The notes: a model not told the origin generated them from the letters alone. Shown: positions 28,004-36,782, numbered from the stretch's first letter. The stretch is 64,000 nt of DNA from Ornithobacterium rhinotracheale DSM 15997 (GCF_000265465.1 NC_018016.1:1974001-2038000); one strand, 5' to 3'. Made by a program: numbers and translations.

Positions 28004-28945
28004 TTATTCAGCTTTTGGCAAAAAGATTTCAGCCATCATACAACGAGCACTTCCACCGCCTAGTTTTTCAATGATTGGGATAGAAACACTTATGATTGGG
28101 TTGTGTTTTTCAATTGCTTGAATTTGATCAGGCGTAAGCGACTGGTAAGCCGTTTCAGACATCACTAAATATGGCTGATCGTCTTTCCCCAAAACTTGTA
28201 GCATATTTCCTGCAAATTGGTGCATTTGTTCATCGGTGATTTTGATGATTTCTTTCCCCGTTTGCTTTAAAGTTTCTACCACATTTTTCTTCTCTTTTTT
28301 ATCGTCGATGCTGTCTAGGCAAATGATGGCATATTTATCTGCCAAGCACATCATCACATTGGTGTGGTAAATCGGCATACGCTCACCATCTACAGTTTGA
28401 TTTGCTACAAAGCTAATTGGCGTAAATTCAAAATCTTCGCAAAATTCGATGAATAAACCTTCATCTGTGCGAGGAGAAAGTGCGGCATAAGCATAGCGAT
28501 TTTCGCGATCGAGAATCATACTTCCTGTGCCTTCCAAGAAAATATCTTCTTGCTCGGCTGCCGAAAAATCGGTTACACCATCAATCACAAAACCGATTTC
28601 TTCCAAATAGTCCAAAATATCTTCTCGGCGTTCTGGTCTGCGGTTTTCGGCAAACATAGGATACAGGGCAACCTGTGCATTCTCGTGCGTAGTAATCCAG
28701 TTGTTTGGGAAAATAGAATCTGGCGTGTGTGGCTCTTTGGTGTCCTTTACAGTGATTACATTCACGCCGTGGCTGCGCAATTTTTCCACCATTGCCATAA
28801 ATTCAGCGTGTGCCAATGCCTGCACTTTCTCGCTGTCTCGGCTAGGTTTTTGTTGAAAATAATTGTTTTCAGCCGTTTCGGCATTGTAATAGAACGCCAC
28901 AGGTTCTATCATTAATATACTATTGGTATTCTGTTTATTTTTCAT
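28004..28945 (-). CDS. ctlX: Citrulline-utilisation hydrolase CtlX (arginine-deiminase-related)
   Basis: The 313-aa cytoplasmic enzyme belongs to the guanidine-modifying superfamily. Features are SILMIEPVAFYYNAETAENN near the start, IFPNNWITTH, the FLEGTGSMILD strand, the His in MPIYHTNVMMCL, and the nucleophile Cys in KLGGGSARCMMAEIFLP near the C-terminus. CtlX was named for its link to citrulline use; the chemistry is hydrolysis of a guanidino or ureido group. It is 20 bp downstream of dprA, so the two may share a message. The related enzyme at 3634-4548 is in another transcript. Confidence 0.87.
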   Translation of the reverse strand: MKNKQNTNSILMIEPVAFYYNAETAENNYFQQKPSRDSEKVQALAHAEFMAMVEKLRSHGVNVITVKDTKEPHTPDSIFPNNWITTHENAQVALYPMFAENRRPERREDILDYLEEIGFVIDGVTDFSAAEQEDIFLEGTGSMILDRENRYAYAALSPRTDEGLFIEFCEDFEFTPISFVANQTVDGERMPIYHTNVMMCLADKYAIICLDSIDDKKEKKNVVETLKQTGKEIIKITDEQMHQFAGNMLQVLGKDDQPYLVMSETAYQSLTPDQIQAIEKHNPIISVSIPIIEKLGGGSARCMMAEIFLPKAE

Positions 28946-28965
28946 AAGGCGAATTTACTACTTTT

Positions 28966-30072
28966 TTAGGAGATTAGTTCATAATTTTTTCCAGATAATG
29001 GACGAATGATTCCTTTCATTTCTAAATTTAACAAATCACTCATCAGCGCAAAGCCAGGTTTTTTAAGATTAAGTGCAATTTCATCTATATGCAACTGATT
29101 ATTCTTGCGCAAAACTTCGACAATTTCTTTTTCTTCGGGCGAAAAATTGATGAATAATTCGCGCTGAATAGGTTTTTGTTTTTTCTGAGGTGTTAAGTTC
29201 AAATAGTTTAAAACATCTTTGGCTTCGGTGAGCAAAAATGCTTTGTGTGATTTGATTAAGTGATGACACCCCTTGGAATAAGTGTCGTCCACGCGTCCAG
29301 GTACGGCAAAAACATCACGATTATAATTATTAGCGTGAGTAGCAGTGCTCATAGCACCGCCTTTTACGGCAGATTCTACAATGATTGTTGCGTCAGAAAG
29401 CCCCGCAATAACTCGGTTTCGGCTTAGGAAAAATTCTCTCTGCGGACGATGAAAAGACGAAAAGCTCGAAATCAAACCGCCATTTTTAAGCATTTTCATG
29501 GCGGTGGCTTCGTTTGCTCTGGGATAAATTTCGTGCACCGAATGTGCCAAAACGCCCAAAGTAGGCAAATTATTTTCTAATGCAGCACGATGTGCGGCAG
29601 CATCTACACCGAGTGCCAATCCGCTCACGATGACTACGGGCTGATCGGCTAAATCTGCCACAAATTTTTGGATAAATTCTTCGCCGCGGGGTGTCATGTT
29701 GCGTGTGCCCACGATCCCGATGAATTTTTTGTCTTTCCAGTCCATTTCGCCACGATGAAAGATAAAACAAGGCGAGTCGCTACATTGTTTCAGTAGATAA
29801 GGAAAATCCTCGGAGTAAAAACTTAGAATTTTGATATTTTTTTGTTCGCAAAGTTCAATTTCTTTTTCCGCTCGCTCCAAGAGTTCTGTGTTCCCAATGC
29901 CTTCTATTTTCTTGGGCGAAAGGTTTTGAATGCTTAATTTTTCTTTGGTTGAAAGTTCCCAGACACTTTTTGCTGATCCAAAATGGGAGATGAGCTGTTT
30001 TGCAGATTCGGCGCCAATGCCAGAAACATAATTAAGTGCCAAAAGATACTTTAAATCATTGTCTTGATACAT
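28966..30072 (-). CDS. dprA: DNA processing protein DprA/Smf
   Basis: The 368-aa protein loads RecA on incoming single-stranded DNA during natural transformation. It has an N-terminal helix-hairpin-helix segment (ALNYVSGIGAESAKQLISHF). The DprA Rossmann core follows: FIGIVGTRNMTPRGEEFIQK, VVIVSGLALGVDAAAHRAAL and AVPGRVDDTYSKGCHHLIKS. A C-terminal winged-helix (LHIDEIALNLKKPGFALMSD) ends the protein. Length and order are typical for Bacteroidetes. It is divergent from the HU/SPOR gene, a common neighbour. Confidence 0.94.
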   Translation of the reverse strand: MYQDNDLKYLLALNYVSGIGAESAKQLISHFGSAKSVWELSTKEKLSIQNLSPKKIEGIGNTELLERAEKEIELCEQKNIKILSFYSEDFPYLLKQCSDSPCFIFHRGEMDWKDKKFIGIVGTRNMTPRGEEFIQKFVADLADQPVVIVSGLALGVDAAAHRAALENNLPTLGVLAHSVHEIYPRANEATAMKMLKNGGLISSFSSFHRPQREFFLSRNRVIAGLSDATIIVESAVKGGAMSTATHANNYNRDVFAVPGRVDDTYSKGCHHLIKSHKAFLLTEAKDVLNYLNLTPQKKQKPIQRELFINFSPEEKEIVEVLRKNNQLHIDEIALNLKKPGFALMSDLLNLEMKGIIRPLSGKNYELIS

Positions 30073-30137
30073 AAATAGTTATAAAATTGTTGAAATCTCT
30101 TTTATAAGTTTTGCATAAAAGTAAGATTTTATTTTTT

Positions 30138-30145
30138 AATTTTGC
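30138..30145 (+). promoter_or_regulatory. -7 box (TAATTTTG) very close to the HU/SPOR start
   Basis: TAATTTTG ends only 4 nt before the ATG at 30150. If used, transcription would start at or near the start codon, giving a leaderless message or favouring the second ATG at 30156. Confidence 0.45.
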
Positions 30146-30149
30146 TACT

Positions 30150-31127
30150 ATGAACATGAAAAAAACTATAGTTGCATTATTATACCAGTACGATTGTGTC
30201 ATCGTTCCAGGGCTTGGTGGCTTTATCGCTAAAAACACCGAATCTGAATTTAATCCTATAGATTACACATTTTCTCCGCCGAGAAAAAAAATCGGATTTA
30301 ATAGCGATTTAGTGCACACCGATGGGCTTTTGGCAAATGCGATTGCCAAAGAAAATGGTATGGATTATAAAAATGCAGTTTTAGCAATTGATAAAGAAGT
30401 CGCACTTTGGAAAGAAGCTTTAAATCAAGGGAAAAGCATTCAAATCGAAGGCTTAGGCGTATTGAATAAGCAAAACCAAAGTTTAAACTTTCAGCCAGAG
30501 CAAAACATCAATTTTGCACTAGAAACCTTTGGGCTAGAGCCTGTGAAGGCAACTTATATTTTGAGAGAAAAATCTGAACCTAAATCTGTTGCCAAAACAA
30601 CAAGTGCTTGGGGCTCTTATGCGGCTGCCATTGCACTAGCCATTGGAGTAGGCGTAACTAGCTTTTTTGCCAATCATACACTAGTGCAGCCACAGTTAAG
30701 TAGTATTCTTCCATTCACTTTGAATGCAGAAATCCCTCAAAGACAAAATGTAGCAGATTTCATATTAGAACAAAGCGAGCATCCAATCGAAGTTTCTTCT
30801 ACCTCGAATAAAAACATGGAGGCAAACGAAGTGGTAGTTGCAGAGCCAGTGCCAGTTGTGGAACAAGTAGAGGTAGTAAAGGAGCCAGAGGTGGCAGAAG
30901 TTGTGGTGAAACCTTATCAGGTAATTGGGGGTTCATACAAAAGACACAGCGAGGCGATAGAGGAAGTTGCAAACATGAAGAAGAAAGGCTACAACAATGC
31001 TGTAATCGTAGGGAAAGTAGGTTCTTATTTCATGGTAGCATACGATACTTTTGACAGCGAAGACGAAGCCTTAGCCTTGAAAAGAAGCCTTGAGGCTAAA
31101 AAAGTAGATGTATTTTTAAGAAAATAG
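30150..31127 (+). CDS. HU-CCDC81-type domain protein with membrane helix and SPOR domain
   Basis: The 325-aa protein has tandem HU-like domains of the bacterial CCDC81 type in the first 140 residues (YQYDCVIVPGLGGFIAKNTE, IQIEGLGVLNKQNQ). One transmembrane helix (SYAAAIALAIGVGVTSFFAN) and a Val/Glu-rich linker follow. A C-terminal SPOR domain (YQVIGGSYKRHSEAIEEVAN) ends it. SPOR domains bind denuded peptidoglycan at division sites, so a role linking chromosome or cytoplasm to the septum is inferred. The start at 30150 begins the conserved MNMKKTIVALL segment. A strong terminator, duplicated about 870 bp further on, follows the stop. Confidence 0.87.
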   Translation: MNMKKTIVALLYQYDCVIVPGLGGFIAKNTESEFNPIDYTFSPPRKKIGFNSDLVHTDGLLANAIAKENGMDYKNAVLAIDKEVALWKEALNQGKSIQIEGLGVLNKQNQSLNFQPEQNINFALETFGLEPVKATYILREKSEPKSVAKTTSAWGSYAAAIALAIGVGVTSFFANHTLVQPQLSSILPFTLNAEIPQRQNVADFILEQSEHPIEVSSTSNKNMEANEVVVAEPVPVVEQVEVVKEPEVAEVVVKPYQVIGGSYKRHSEAIEEVANMKKKGYNNAVIVGKVGSYFMVAYDTFDSEDEALALKRSLEAKKVDVFLRK

Positions 31128-31198
31128 GCTAAAAACGATATTTTTTAACACAAAGCAGGAATTTTTCCTGCTTTTTTTGTTTATATTTATCAAAAACA
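31121..31198 (+). repeat. 78-bp direct repeat, copy 1, containing the terminator of the HU/SPOR gene
   Basis: The segment contains the stop codon and the hairpin AGCAGGAA-TTT-TTCCTGCT (31154-31172) followed by T7. It is repeated almost exactly at 31989-32065. In this copy the stem is full length (8 bp). Confidence 0.88.
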
Positions 31199-31218
31199 GA
31201 AAGAACTTTTACAAATCA

Positions 31219-31587
31219 ATGATGAGACAAAAAGAAATATTTAATTCACTTGTTATAGGTTTAATAGATGATATTCCACAAGGGGAACAATTTGAAAAAG
31301 CGGAGCTAAATATAATGAGACTTGAGGGAGTTGTAGAGTTTAATAGCTATATAATTGATGGTGAGAATAAAAAAAGAACTCTAGAAGTTTCTATGGGATA
31401 CAAATATGCAAAATTAATCCACGAACTCTATAATATAACTCAAAACGAGCCGCCAGTTCATACGAATTGGAACAGAGCAAAGTTTACTTTATTTCATGAT
31501 GGAAAAATGCAAATGGAATATATTTGGGATCAAGAATTACAAGATGAAGTAGATGGTTACAATAACGATATTAAACCAAATGCTTAG
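31219..31587 (+). CDS. YezG-family (DUF600) immunity protein
   Basis: The 122-aa cytoplasmic protein resembles YezG/DUF600 immunity proteins. It has an aromatic/acidic beta-sheet and the closing pattern WNRAKFTLFHDGKMQMEYIW with DQELQDEVDGYNN. In Bacillus, YezG-type proteins neutralise the nuclease end of LXG or WXG toxins. I start at the ATG 31219; an in-frame TTG at 31177 lies inside the repeat and is less likely. No full toxin lies next to it, so it looks like an orphan immunity gene kept to protect against kin. It opens the toxin/immunity scrapyard that runs to 35396. Confidence 0.75.
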   Translation: MMRQKEIFNSLVIGLIDDIPQGEQFEKAELNIMRLEGVVEFNSYIIDGENKKRTLEVSMGYKYAKLIHELYNITQNEPPVHTNWNRAKFTLFHDGKMQMEYIWDQELQDEVDGYNNDIKPNA

Positions 31588-31712
31588 GCTCAAAAGTTGT
31601 TAGCAGCAGGTATTTTAATTTTTCGAAGAACCTCTAAAAGAATGTTTAAATCTGAATATTAGATAGATGGAAAATATAAATTGGAAAAATTTGATAATTT
31701 ATGATTGCAAAA
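31588..31712 (+). other. Short degenerate stretch after the YezG gene
   Basis: Translation gives a fragment (QKLLAAGILIFRRTSKRMFK) that stops after about 30 codons. It may be the worn end of another toxin or immunity gene; I do not recognise it. Confidence 0.3.
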
Positions 31713-31995
31713 AAACAAAAGTGAAATCCAATCGATTTCGTTGGTCAATCAATTGCCCGAGTTGAATAAAACTGAAGGGTTTATTACAAGAGATATAGTT
31801 AAAGGTTACTTTAAAACTGAAAATGGCGAGCGCGTGATGGTTCTCATCAATCAAGAAGATAATTTGCCCTATATTTTAATCACGACTAAAAACGGGCAGA
31901 AAATATATTTTTCGTCTGACGATGAAAGCGATTTGGAATTGTATAAAATTTTGAAAGGAGACTTGATGCCAAATGTAGATATTTTAGGAAAATAG
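31713..31995 (+). pseudogene. Truncated duplicate of the C-terminal PH-like domain of the downstream membrane protein
   Basis: About 250 bp match 32536-32780 nearly base for base: both encode SEIQSISLVNQLPELNKTEG and later EDNLPYILITTKNGQKIYFS. This copy lacks the membrane part and has only a TTG as a possible start. It differs mainly near the end (SDDESDLELYKILKGDLMPN). It is a product of tandem duplication with the flanking 78-bp repeats and is probably not functional. Confidence 0.78.
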
Positions 31996-32065
31996 GCTAA
32001 AAACGATATTTTTAACACAAATCAGGAATTTTTCCTGCTTTTTTTGTTTATATTTATCAAAAACA
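31989..32065 (+). repeat. 78-bp direct repeat, copy 2
   Basis: This copy is identical to 31121-31198 except for one missing T and an AGC-to-ATC change that shortens the terminator stem to 6 bp (CAGGAA/TTCCTG). The downstream membrane gene begins 6 bp after it. Confidence 0.88.
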
Positions 32066-32071
32066 AAATCT

Positions 32072-32797
32072 ATGTTCATTGCAATAGTATATTCCATTTT
32101 ATTTGTAATTTTTGGACTGTATATTAATCCAAAACGAGTGCAGTTTCTATTCTTGTGCCGTGGGTTCAACGATTACAGTGATGATAAATTTAATGTATCA
32201 GGTTTTTCTTCTTATTTGAAGAAGTTAAATATTTTCCTTGGCATATCCATGCCACTGCTATTTTTTGCGATTTATCATTGGTACGAAGTTGCTTATGCAT
32301 ATTTAAGCCTACTTATTTATCCAATCTTTGTGTATATCTTTTTAATGATAAAACAACCCAGCTTTTATTATGTGAAGCCCAAAAAGTATGAAAAAGAAGA
32401 TTGGATTTATGCCCCTTATATTGGAATATTTAGTATTGTAGGTGTATTTATACTATTGTATGTGGGGACGAGAAATTCCGAATTGGAAGTGGAAAACGAC
32501 AAAATCAAAATCACGGGAATTTACGAAACAGAAATAAACAAAAGTGAAATCCAATCGATTTCGTTAGTCAATCAATTGCCTGAGTTGAATAAAACTGAAG
32601 GGTTTATTACAAGAGATATAGTTAAAGGTTACTTTAAAACTGAAAAAGGCGAAAGCGTGGTGGTTCTCATCAATCAAGAAGATAATTTGCCTTATATTTT
32701 AATCACGACTAAAAACGGGCAGAAAATATATTTTTCGTCCGGCAATAAAAGCAATTTGGAAGTGTATAAAGAATTGAAAGAAAAGCTAAATCTTTAA
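32072..32797 (+). CDS. Membrane protein with DUF3784-like N-terminus and PH-like C-terminal domain
   Basis: The 241-aa protein has four hydrophobic segments (residues 1-17, 46-64, 67-90 and about 115-135) in a DUF3784-like arrangement (FIAIVYSILFVIFGLYI). A soluble C-terminal domain of about 100 residues resembles bacterial PH domains (LEVENDKIKITGIYETEI). It may be an immunity protein, since many polymorphic-toxin immunity proteins in Bacteroidetes are small membrane proteins, but nothing proves it. Its C-terminal domain is duplicated upstream. Confidence 0.62.
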   Translation: MFIAIVYSILFVIFGLYINPKRVQFLFLCRGFNDYSDDKFNVSGFSSYLKKLNIFLGISMPLLFFAIYHWYEVAYAYLSLLIYPIFVYIFLMIKQPSFYYVKPKKYEKEDWIYAPYIGIFSIVGVFILLYVGTRNSELEVENDKIKITGIYETEINKSEIQSISLVNQLPELNKTEGFITRDIVKGYFKTEKGESVVVLINQEDNLPYILITTKNGQKIYFSSGNKSNLEVYKELKEKLNL

Positions 32798-32819
32798 AAT
32801 TTATTACGAACTCAAATCT

Positions 32820-33104
32820 GTGATAGATGTACCTCCCGGTAAGTTTGCAGAGCAATTTATAAAAGACCTTAGCCGTAGAGATGTCAATAGCCTAGACCAA
32901 ATTAAATGGATATTTAATGGAGCAAAAAAACCGATAGGAAAAGATGGAAAAGCCTTTAAAGAAACAATGGAAAAAGCAATTGATAATCTTCCGATTACAG
33001 ATGATTTGGCTAAGAAAATACTAGACAACCCTGATGCTACAAAGGCAATACTAAAAAATGAATTAAAATCTAAATTTAATAATATTTTTAAACTTTCGAA
33101 CTAA
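32820..33104 (+). pseudogene. Orphan toxin C-terminal fragment 1 (QIKW linker)
   Basis: A 94-codon frame opens at GTG 32820, but the same frame reads open a further 30 bases upstream (KIYYELKS), so the fragment lacks its real N-terminus. It contains the linker SLDQIKWIFNGAKKP followed by a helical tail (FKETMEKAIDNLPITDDLAK). Its stop overlaps the next ATG (TAATG), as in many toxin/immunity pairs. The linker recurs twice more downstream. Probably the end of a secreted polymorphic toxin, left as a displaced cassette. Confidence 0.6.
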
Positions 33105-34068
33105 TGAAAATTATTGAAATAATTGAAAAAATAGATAGTGTATTTCATTTTGGCAATAATTTATGCTATACAAAATCTAATGGAGTCTATATTAATCAAA
33201 ATCTAATTGATCATAATGAAGATGATTACACTTTCGTGTCAAATGATAATCTTTTTTTTGTTAAAAAAAAGAAAAAGGACTATATATTTATAGAGATAAA
33301 AAATTCAATCTATTAAATAAAGAATTTACAAATATTTTTTTCTATAATTTTGAAAACTTCATTTTAAGTAAAATTAATGATGATTTTCCTGTTATTACTT
33401 ATTTTAAAACTTGTAATTCTGAATTTTCTTTATGCGGTTTAAACTCAATATTATATTTTAAATATAATCATATTGTAACTTATAACACTTTAGAAAAAAA
33501 AGAAATTTTAATTGTAGATTATAAAGGAGAAATTATTAAAAAATTTGTAATTAGAGATGGATTTAATATTGATAATAAACCAAAGTTGGTAAACAATATA
33601 TTATTCTTTAAAGCCTATAATGAAAATCAAAAAAATCAACTATTAACAGGATTAGATATAGAAACAGGAGCAGTAATATGGCAAGATATGTATGAGGTAA
33701 CCAATGAGCGTAACTTTATTCAAGCCACTGCTTATAATGAAGCAGACCAATTGTATTATGGTTTTTATAGCAACTATCAAGTATTTAATCCTAAAACAGG
33801 AAAATTAATTTTCAAAAAAGAAATAGAAGATATAGAAAAATATGATTTAGAACCCTATATAAATGCTATTTATGATGATAAATTATGGTTTGTAAGTGGT
33901 AGAGGTTTGCAAACAAAGTTCGGATATATCAATATACAAACGCAACAAATAGAATTATTGCAAGATTTTCCGCAAGAGGAAGATGAGTTTTTTGATGCAC
34001 CTATATATCACGATGGAAAATTGTATTTAAGAGGTAAACATTTTAATAATCTGTATGTGTTTGAATAG
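33104..34068 (+). pseudogene. Beta-propeller-like immunity gene broken by a frameshift in an A8 tract
   Basis: Two frames join into one protein of about 320 residues. The first runs from ATG 33104 to a TAA at 33316. The second is open from about 33271 to 34068. The shift (-1) falls in GTTAAAAAAAAGAAAAAGG at 33260-33278. The joined product has PQQ/WD-like strands (TGLDIETGAVIWQDMYEV, YINIQTQQIELLQ, YHDGKLYLRGKHFNNLYVFE) and resembles the intact protein at 34277-35287 in length, layout and final LYVFE. It follows toxin fragment 1 with a 1-bp overlap, so an immunity role is inferred. One extra A is the simplest cause. Confidence 0.72.
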
Positions 34069-34299
34069 AAAACCAACAGCCTAGACCAAATTAAATGGAA
34101 AATCTATGGGCAAAACTTTACCAAAGCAGATTTTGAAAAATATTTAAAAGAGAATAGAGAGGCGATTGAGAAATTACCTATTCAAAAAATAGAGAATCTT
34201 CTTCCAGACTCAATGAAAGAAGGATTAAGAGATACAAATAAGTATGATAGAATTTATAAACAACTTATAGATAATTATGAGAAAATATTCATTAAATAA
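34069..34299 (+). pseudogene. Orphan toxin C-terminal fragment 2 (QIKW linker)
   Basis: Directly after the stop of the broken immunity gene the same frame encodes about 76 residues without a start codon: NSLDQIKWKIYGQNFTKADF, then AIEKLPIQKIENLLPDSM and a charged helical end. It parallels fragment 1 (AIDNLPITDDLAKKIL). At the DNA level 22 bases around the linker (34078-34099) are identical to 32889-32910. Its last 23 bases overlap the next immunity gene. It cannot be translated on its own. Confidence 0.65.
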
Positions 34300-35287
34300 A
34301 ATATTACATAAAATCCAAGATTTTTTACTAATCAATAATATTTTTGTCTTATCAGAAAATTTTTTGACTGATATTTTAAATAATAGGAGTAAAAAAATAG
34401 ATTGCCTATCTCTATATATGGTAAATGGATATATACTGACAGATAGTAAAATTGTATTTGATTATAATTTGAATGAAATTGAAATAAAAATTGATGATGA
34501 GTTTATGTATAGAAGAAAATCTTATAATAATATTGTCATTTTTAACAATGAAAAAACATTATTCTTTTATGACATTTTAAATGGTCAATTGATAAAAAAA
34601 ATAGATATTTCTATTTTAAAAGATATGGGAGCTATCTATTGTTTTATTGATGCAAAAACTATATTACTTAAAAATGATTTTTCAAAATTATTTGCCTATG
34701 ATTATATTAACAATGAAATCCTATGGCAATTTAATATATCCGATTACTTCAATGCTCCATCAGGAGTTTACCAGGGCAGAGTGCTCGTGGTAGGAGACCG
34801 GCTAGTATTTTTTGCCCATACCAAGGATTGGAAAAAGGGAGCCACCTTTGTATTAGATGCCCAAACGGGAGAGGTATTAAACAATCCAGCACAGACTATA
34901 TTTGGAGGAAAACTATTTTTATTTGACGGGTACATATGGCAAAAGAAAGACAAAGGTTTTGCCAAGATGAATCCCAACACTTTTGAAGTAACTCATTATG
35001 ATTTAAGCCAAGAACTGCCCACAGAAATCATAGACAACAAAACAATGGCATATCACGATGGCGTAATAGCCGTAAGTGCCAAGCCTCAAAAAGGAAGTAT
35101 CAGAAGTTTGGTATTATTATTTGATACAAAAACTGAGCAGATAATATGGAGAAAAGAAATTTTGCACGATGAGAATAAAGCCTCTACCGATGCAAACAGA
35201 AGACAGATAGAAGAAATACAGATGAATGAAAAATATATTGCCGTATCCACCTCAGGTTATTTGTTGTATGTTTTTGAAAAAGAGTAA
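34277..35287 (+). CDS. Beta-propeller-like protein, probable immunity factor
   Basis: The 336-aa protein has no signal peptide and shows repeated strand patterns typical of PQQ/WD-type propellers: LFFYDILNGQLIKKIDI, LFAYDYINNEILWQFNI, TFVLDAQTGEVLNNPAQ and LLFDTKTEQIIWRKEI. It ends in YLLYVFEKE, like its broken relative upstream. The start overlaps toxin fragment 2 by 23 bp, the spacing expected of a toxin/immunity pair. The N-terminal third is strongly AT-rich while the rest is closer to the genome average, which suggests a mosaic. The function is inferred from position only. Confidence 0.62.
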   Translation: MRKYSLNKILHKIQDFLLINNIFVLSENFLTDILNNRSKKIDCLSLYMVNGYILTDSKIVFDYNLNEIEIKIDDEFMYRRKSYNNIVIFNNEKTLFFYDILNGQLIKKIDISILKDMGAIYCFIDAKTILLKNDFSKLFAYDYINNEILWQFNISDYFNAPSGVYQGRVLVVGDRLVFFAHTKDWKKGATFVLDAQTGEVLNNPAQTIFGGKLFLFDGYIWQKKDKGFAKMNPNTFEVTHYDLSQELPTEIIDNKTMAYHDGVIAVSAKPQKGSIRSLVLLFDTKTEQIIWRKEILHDENKASTDANRRQIEEIQMNEKYIAVSTSGYLLYVFEKE

Positions 35288-35294
35288 TCATCGA

Positions 35295-35396
35295 GATTTA
35301 TACAACGCCACAGATATCTCCCAAATTAAATGGATATTTGATGGGCAGAAAGCCCCTACAGTTTTTTTGCTAAAAAATTATAGCGTAACTTTGTAG
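35295..35396 (+). pseudogene. Toxin C-terminal fragment 3 (remnant of QIKW linker)
   Basis: One frame reads DLYNATDISQIKWIFDGQKA followed by a short unrelated tail and a stop. The linker aligns with the two upstream fragments (LDQIKWIFNG, LDQIKWKIYGQ), and CCAAATTAAATGGATATTT is shared at the DNA level with fragment 1. No start codon is present. It is the last scrap of the cassette series before ndh. Confidence 0.55.
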
Positions 35397-35412
35397 CCAT
35401 AAAACGAAGTTT

Positions 35413-36738
35413 ATGAATATTCCTGATTTAAGTATCAAGCGTGTCGTGGTGATTGGTGCTGGTTTTGCGGGGCTTAACCTTGCCAAAAAACTCAACAAAC
35501 AAAATCTGCAAGTCGTGCTGATTGATAAAAACAATTATCACACCTTTCAGCCATTGTTGTATCAAGTGGCTACAGCTGGGCTAGAGGCAGATTCTATCGC
35601 ACACGCCGTGAGAACTTTATTCAAAAAAGAAAAAAACTTTCATTTTAGAATCGCGCAAATCAGCCGTATCGATACCCAAAACAAGAAAATTCATTCCGAT
35701 ATTGGGGATTTAAGCTATGATTATTTAGTTATCGCCACGGGCTCTAAGACCAATTATTATGGCAACAAAAACATAGAAACTTATTCTATGCCTATGAAAT
35801 CGATTCCGCAAGCTTTGGATTTGCGTCATTTGGTATTGCAGAACTTCGAGGCAGCGTTGCTGACAGATGATTTGGCAGAGCGCGAACGATTGATGAATTT
35901 CGTTATCGTAGGAGGTGGGCCAACGGGCGTGGAATTGGCAGGAGCTTTTTCTGAATTAAAGAATCATGTTTTGCCAAATGATTATCCCGATTTAGATATC
36001 CGAAGAATGAATGTGCATTTGATCCAAGCGGTAGATCGACTATTGCCAGGTTTTTCAGACAAAGCTTCGACCAAAGTTGCCGAATATTTGCGAAAGATGG
36101 ATGTGCATGTTTGGCTCAATACCATTGTGCAAGATTACGATGGAAAAGTAGCCAAAACCAATCTCAGAAATTTTGAAACCTCAACCTTGATTTGGGCAGC
36201 AGGAGTGCAAGGTAGCACTATCGACGGCATGCCAGAGGAATCCGTGGAAAGAGGAAGATACAAAGTGGATTTGTATAACAAAGTATTGGGCGTAGAAGAT
36301 ATTTATGCCATAGGAGATATCGCTTGTATGCAGTCCGAGGACTATCCGCATGGGCACCCGATGGTGGCACAACCCGCCATTCAGCAAGGAAAGCTTTTGG
36401 CTCGCAACCTCAACGCCTTGAGCATAGGTAAAGAAATGAAAGCCTTTAAATATAACGATAAAGGATCCATGGCTACCATTGGGCGAAATAAGGCAGTGGC
36501 AGACATCGGAAAATTCAAATTCACAGGATTTTTTGCATGGATGATTTGGATGTTTGTGCATTTAATTTCGCTTGTGGGCTTTAGAAATAAAGTAGTAGCA
36601 CTCGTAAACTGGGTGATCCAATATTTTCAATACAACAAGGGGGTGCGTCTCATCATTCGTCCATATCGCCGTAAAGTAAAGGAAATCAGCGAGGCAGAGA
36701 ATATAGAAGCCGTTTTAGAAGCAGATAAAAAATCCTAA
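35413..36738 (+). CDS. ndh: Type II NADH dehydrogenase (NDH-2)
   Basis: The 441-aa flavoprotein oxidises NADH and reduces quinone at the inner membrane without pumping protons. The FAD site is RVVVIGAGFAGLNLAKKL, followed by YHTFQPLLYQVATAGLEADS typical of NDH-2. The NADH site is NFVIVGGGPTGVELAGAFSE. IYAIGDIACMQSEDYPHGHP and AQPAIQQGKLLARNL mark the C-terminal FAD contacts. A C-terminal hydrophobic helix (FFAWMIWMFVHLISLVGF) anchors it. It probably feeds electrons to the quinone pool used by terminal oxidases such as bd. Confidence 0.93.
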   Translation: MNIPDLSIKRVVVIGAGFAGLNLAKKLNKQNLQVVLIDKNNYHTFQPLLYQVATAGLEADSIAHAVRTLFKKEKNFHFRIAQISRIDTQNKKIHSDIGDLSYDYLVIATGSKTNYYGNKNIETYSMPMKSIPQALDLRHLVLQNFEAALLTDDLAERERLMNFVIVGGGPTGVELAGAFSELKNHVLPNDYPDLDIRRMNVHLIQAVDRLLPGFSDKASTKVAEYLRKMDVHVWLNTIVQDYDGKVAKTNLRNFETSTLIWAAGVQGSTIDGMPEESVERGRYKVDLYNKVLGVEDIYAIGDIACMQSEDYPHGHPMVAQPAIQQGKLLARNLNALSIGKEMKAFKYNDKGSMATIGRNKAVADIGKFKFTGFFAWMIWMFVHLISLVGFRNKVVALVNWVIQYFQYNKGVRLIIRPYRRKVKEISEAENIEAVLEADKKS

Positions 36739-36782
36739 AAAAGCAGAAAATCAAAAAATCTCAATAAAAAAATGTTAAAATG

